A model generated the notes under the pieces. That model saw nothing but the letters and a program-made list of their open reading frames with translations, was not told the origin of the DNA and searched no databases. A DNA stretch of 8,624 bases from JANSXG01 sp965652425 (GTDB taxonomy: Bacteria > Planctomycetota > Phycisphaerae > Phycisphaerales > UBA1924), in assembly GCA_965652425.1 (NCBI GenBank), contig CBFGVX010000104.1:1-8624 (forward strand). The letters run 5' to 3'. Every line of letters begins with the position of its first letter. Positions within the stretch are counted from its first letter, which is position 1. Below are positions 7,572 through 8,624 of this stretch, piece after piece. The translations under genes were made by a program, and so were the position numbers.

Positions 7572-7793
7572 TCAGTTTCCCTTGGCCTCAGCGGGCCCGG
7601 CCTCCCCGAGCCATCGATCAATGACATGCTTGTGGAATCGCCAGTGCCGCCCGACCTTCTGGCCGGGGACCTTCCCGTCCTGCGCGAGTTTGTAGAGGGA
7701 CGACTTCGAGACCTGCAGGTAGACCGCAAGCTCGTCGATGGTCATCACCTCCGGCGGGGGAGGCGGCGGGTTGCCCTGACGGGGTCCAGACAT
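7572..7793 (-). CDS. Small excisionase/MerR-type helix-turn-helix DNA-binding protein
   Basis: A 73-residue protein of the HTH_17 (excisionase-family, MerR-like winged helix) type. The domain runs from TIDELAVYL (18-25, first helix) through VSKSSLYKLAQDGKVPG (28-44, the helix-turn-helix with its turn) to the wing GRHWRF (49-54) and a last helix HKHVIDRWL. A run of six prolines (9-14) precedes the domain. The ATG at 7793 has no clear Shine-Dalgarno. A second ATG at 7745 would give just the domain, but its GGAGG is only 2 bases away, which is too close for normal use. As the first gene of the defence block, 29 bases before the ATPase, it most likely controls the operon from the spacer upstream. 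A role as a recombination directionality factor is possible from family membership alone, but no integrase is seen here. Confidence 0.87.
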   Translation of the reverse strand: MSGPRQGNPPPPPPEVMTIDELAVYLQVSKSSLYKLAQDGKVPGQKVGRHWRFHKHVIDRWLGEAGPAEAKGN

Positions 7794-7887
7794 GGAGTCG
7801 GAGGATAGCCGTTATTGGCGGTCGATGCTCGCTGCTCGGGGCAGCCAATGACAGGGTGTTGTCACCGGTCCGGCTGTCAAGCCCGCG
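7794..7887. promoter_or_regulatory. Intergenic spacer with inverted repeats; likely promoter/operator of the defence operon
   Basis: This 94-base spacer separates the Hint gene stop from the HTH gene start and is the only non-coding stretch ahead of the cassette. It holds an inverted repeat TGACA-N6-TGTCA (7849-7864), and a further TGTCA at 7875-7879 that forms a TTGACA on the minus strand (7880-7875), identical to a consensus -35 box. I see no convincing -10 at 16-18 bases from it, so the promoter is unproven. A short hairpin GCTGC-TCGGG-GCAGC (7831-7845) lies nearer the HTH start, without a T-tract, and ATTGGC/GCCAAT (7814-7819, 7844-7849) form an outer pair. Binding by the HTH protein is an inference. 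Confidence 0.4.
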
Positions 7888-8624
7888 TCACGCCTTCACC
7901 GACTGCCCAGGCCCCGTGGCTTCGGTGAGTTCTCCGCTCTGCGACCTGGTAGACGCGGTCGCTGAGAAGCCCGGACCGCTGCTGGAAGCAGACTTGCTGG
8001 CGGAACTGCTGGAAGATGCTGAAGATGAGAAGGAAGATGATCCACTGGACTTCCCCGATGAGCCCGAGCCGCTCGCGGATCCCGAACCCGACCCGCCGCT
8101 GCCCGAGGTGACACCGGATGACGGTGCGGGCAGATCGTTGTGGACCCAGACGCCCTCGGCCAGCAGCGTGTTTGTGCCGGGGATGTGGATTGCGACGGTC
8201 CGCGTGGGTGCTTCCACCCGATCGACCCGATCGACCGGCTCCTCGTTGAACTGGTCGTCGACCAGGCGGTCGCCCGGCTCGACGAACTCGGCGGACGCGA
8301 AGCCCCACTCGTCGCCCCGGCGGATGAGGATCGGGTGCTCGGGCGTGGCCTTGATGCGTCGGTTGATCACGACGAATCCCTGGTGCTCGCCCAGGGTCAC
8401 GCTGGCGACGCGGGCCTCGGTGCGAACTGACCCGTGCAGGCCGTGGTGTGAGAGCCAGTTGTACTGGGCGCGGTACGGCACATCGACCTCGAGGCCGGGG
8501 ACGCGGACGGAGGCGACCAAATCGCCGGGCTTCAGGTTCTCGATGGGGGTCATGCGGCCGTCGGCCAGGCGGACGAGGGTGCCGAAGAGCAGGCAGTTGC
8601 CGCTCGACCCGCCCCCGGAGGAGC
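7888..8624 (-). CDS. Hint (intein-like) domain protein with Ser/Gly-rich C-terminal tail, 3' part
   Basis: The gene enters from beyond the right edge; 244 residues are visible. A Ser/Gly linker (SSGGGSSGN) is followed by a Hint domain of about 153 residues. It begins at Cys (codon 8595-8593) in NCLLFGTLVRLADG, continues with IENLKPGDLV, the block-B motif TPEHPIL, a VEPGDRLV segment, and ends at AEGVWVHND (His and Asn at 8142-8137). Hint domains catalyse protein self-cleavage or splicing. The catalytic Cys1, the TxxH His and the terminal His-Asn are present, but the residue after Asn is Asp and not Cys, Ser or Thr, so classical splicing is unlikely. Autocleavage like that of bacterial intein-like or polymorphic-toxin Hint domains is more plausible. 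The tail is Ser/Gly-rich and then ends in about 25 ordinary residues. It is probably not part of the defence cassette. An ATG at 8553 exists but would discard the catalytic Cys. Confidence 0.87.
   Translation of the reverse strand, partial: SSGGGSSGNCLLFGTLVRLADGRMTPIENLKPGDLVASVRVPGLEVDVPYRAQYNWLSHHGLHGSVRTEARVASVTLGEHQGFVVINRRIKATPEHPILIRRGDEWGFASAEFVEPGDRLVDDQFNEEPVDRVDRVEAPTRTVAIHIPGTNTLLAEGVWVHNDLPAPSSGVTSGSGGSGSGSASGSGSSGKSSGSSSFSSSASSSSSASKSASSSGPGFSATASTRSQSGELTEATGPGQSVKA
7969..8121 (-). repeat. Ser/Gly-rich low-complexity tail in the Hint-domain gene
   Basis: About 50 residues are almost entirely Ser and Gly with some Ala and Lys (pieces such as SGSGGSGSGSASG and SSSASSSSSASKS). 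The composition changes along it from SG-alternating to poly-Ser. It would be a disordered linker, and a similar SSGGGSSG linker stands just before the Hint domain, so the domain is flanked by Ser/Gly spacers on both sides. Confidence 0.8.

Noticed and set aside
7572..7793. Evidence of a prophage or integrative element from the excisionase-like gene
   Set aside because: No integrase, attachment-site repeat or tRNA gene is visible in the window, and HTH_17 proteins are widely used as ordinary regulators.
7831..7845. Hairpin GCTGC-TCGGG-GCAGC as a transcription terminator of the Hint gene
   Set aside because: The stem is only 5 bp and no T-tract follows on the minus strand.
7875..7880. TTGACA on the minus strand as a proven sigma70 promoter
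   Set aside because: The -35 match is perfect, but no TATAAT-like hexamer lies 16-18 bases downstream, so it is kept only as part of the uncertain regulatory spacer.
8131..8148. A splicing-competent intein junction at VHN-D
   Set aside because: Standard inteins need Cys, Ser or Thr after the terminal Asn; Asp cannot be the nucleophile, so only cleavage is considered.

Overview
The window is a compact, one-directional (all minus-strand) gene block from a GC-rich bacterium. The taxon cannot be fixed from the sequence. GC content well above 60% over most genes, and a Hint-domain protein with Ser/Gly-rich linkers, would suit a planctomycete-like or other large-genome environmental bacterium; this is a weak inference.

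Layout in transcription order (high to low coordinates). (1) 8624-7888: the 3' end of a large Hint (intein-like) domain protein with a Ser/Gly-rich tail, which looks unrelated to the rest. (2) 7887-7794: a 94-base intergenic spacer with short inverted repeats, the only obvious place for a promoter or operator. (3) 7793-7572: a small excisionase/MerR-type helix-turn-helix protein. (4) 7542-4807: a 911-residue P-loop ATPase of the DUF499/PglY-BrxC-like kind. (5) 4810-3809: a short PglZ-domain (alkaline phosphatase superfamily) protein. (6) 3806-522: a 1094-residue DUF1156-type DNA methyltransferase with many Cys pairs. (7) 522-1: a 173-residue protein that I do not recognise. Genes 4 to 7 are joined by ATGA, TGATTATG and TGATG junctions and must be one operon; gene 3 lies 29 bases ahead of the ATPase and very probably belongs to it.

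A large ATPase, PglZ and a DNA methyltransferase are the signature trio of BREX/Pgl-type anti-phage defence. The methyltransferase family (DUF1156, Zn-ribbon-rich), the miniature PglZ, the HTH leader and the unknown last gene do not match the standard type 1 or type 2 BREX layouts as I know them. I read this as a BREX-related, DUF499-PglZ-DUF1156 defence cassette of divergent or possibly undescribed layout. The methyltransferase would mark host DNA, and the ATPase and PglZ would act in sensing or blocking incoming DNA. No nuclease, helicase or Lon-like gene lies in the window. Since the operon is still being read leftwards at base 1, further components may lie beyond it.
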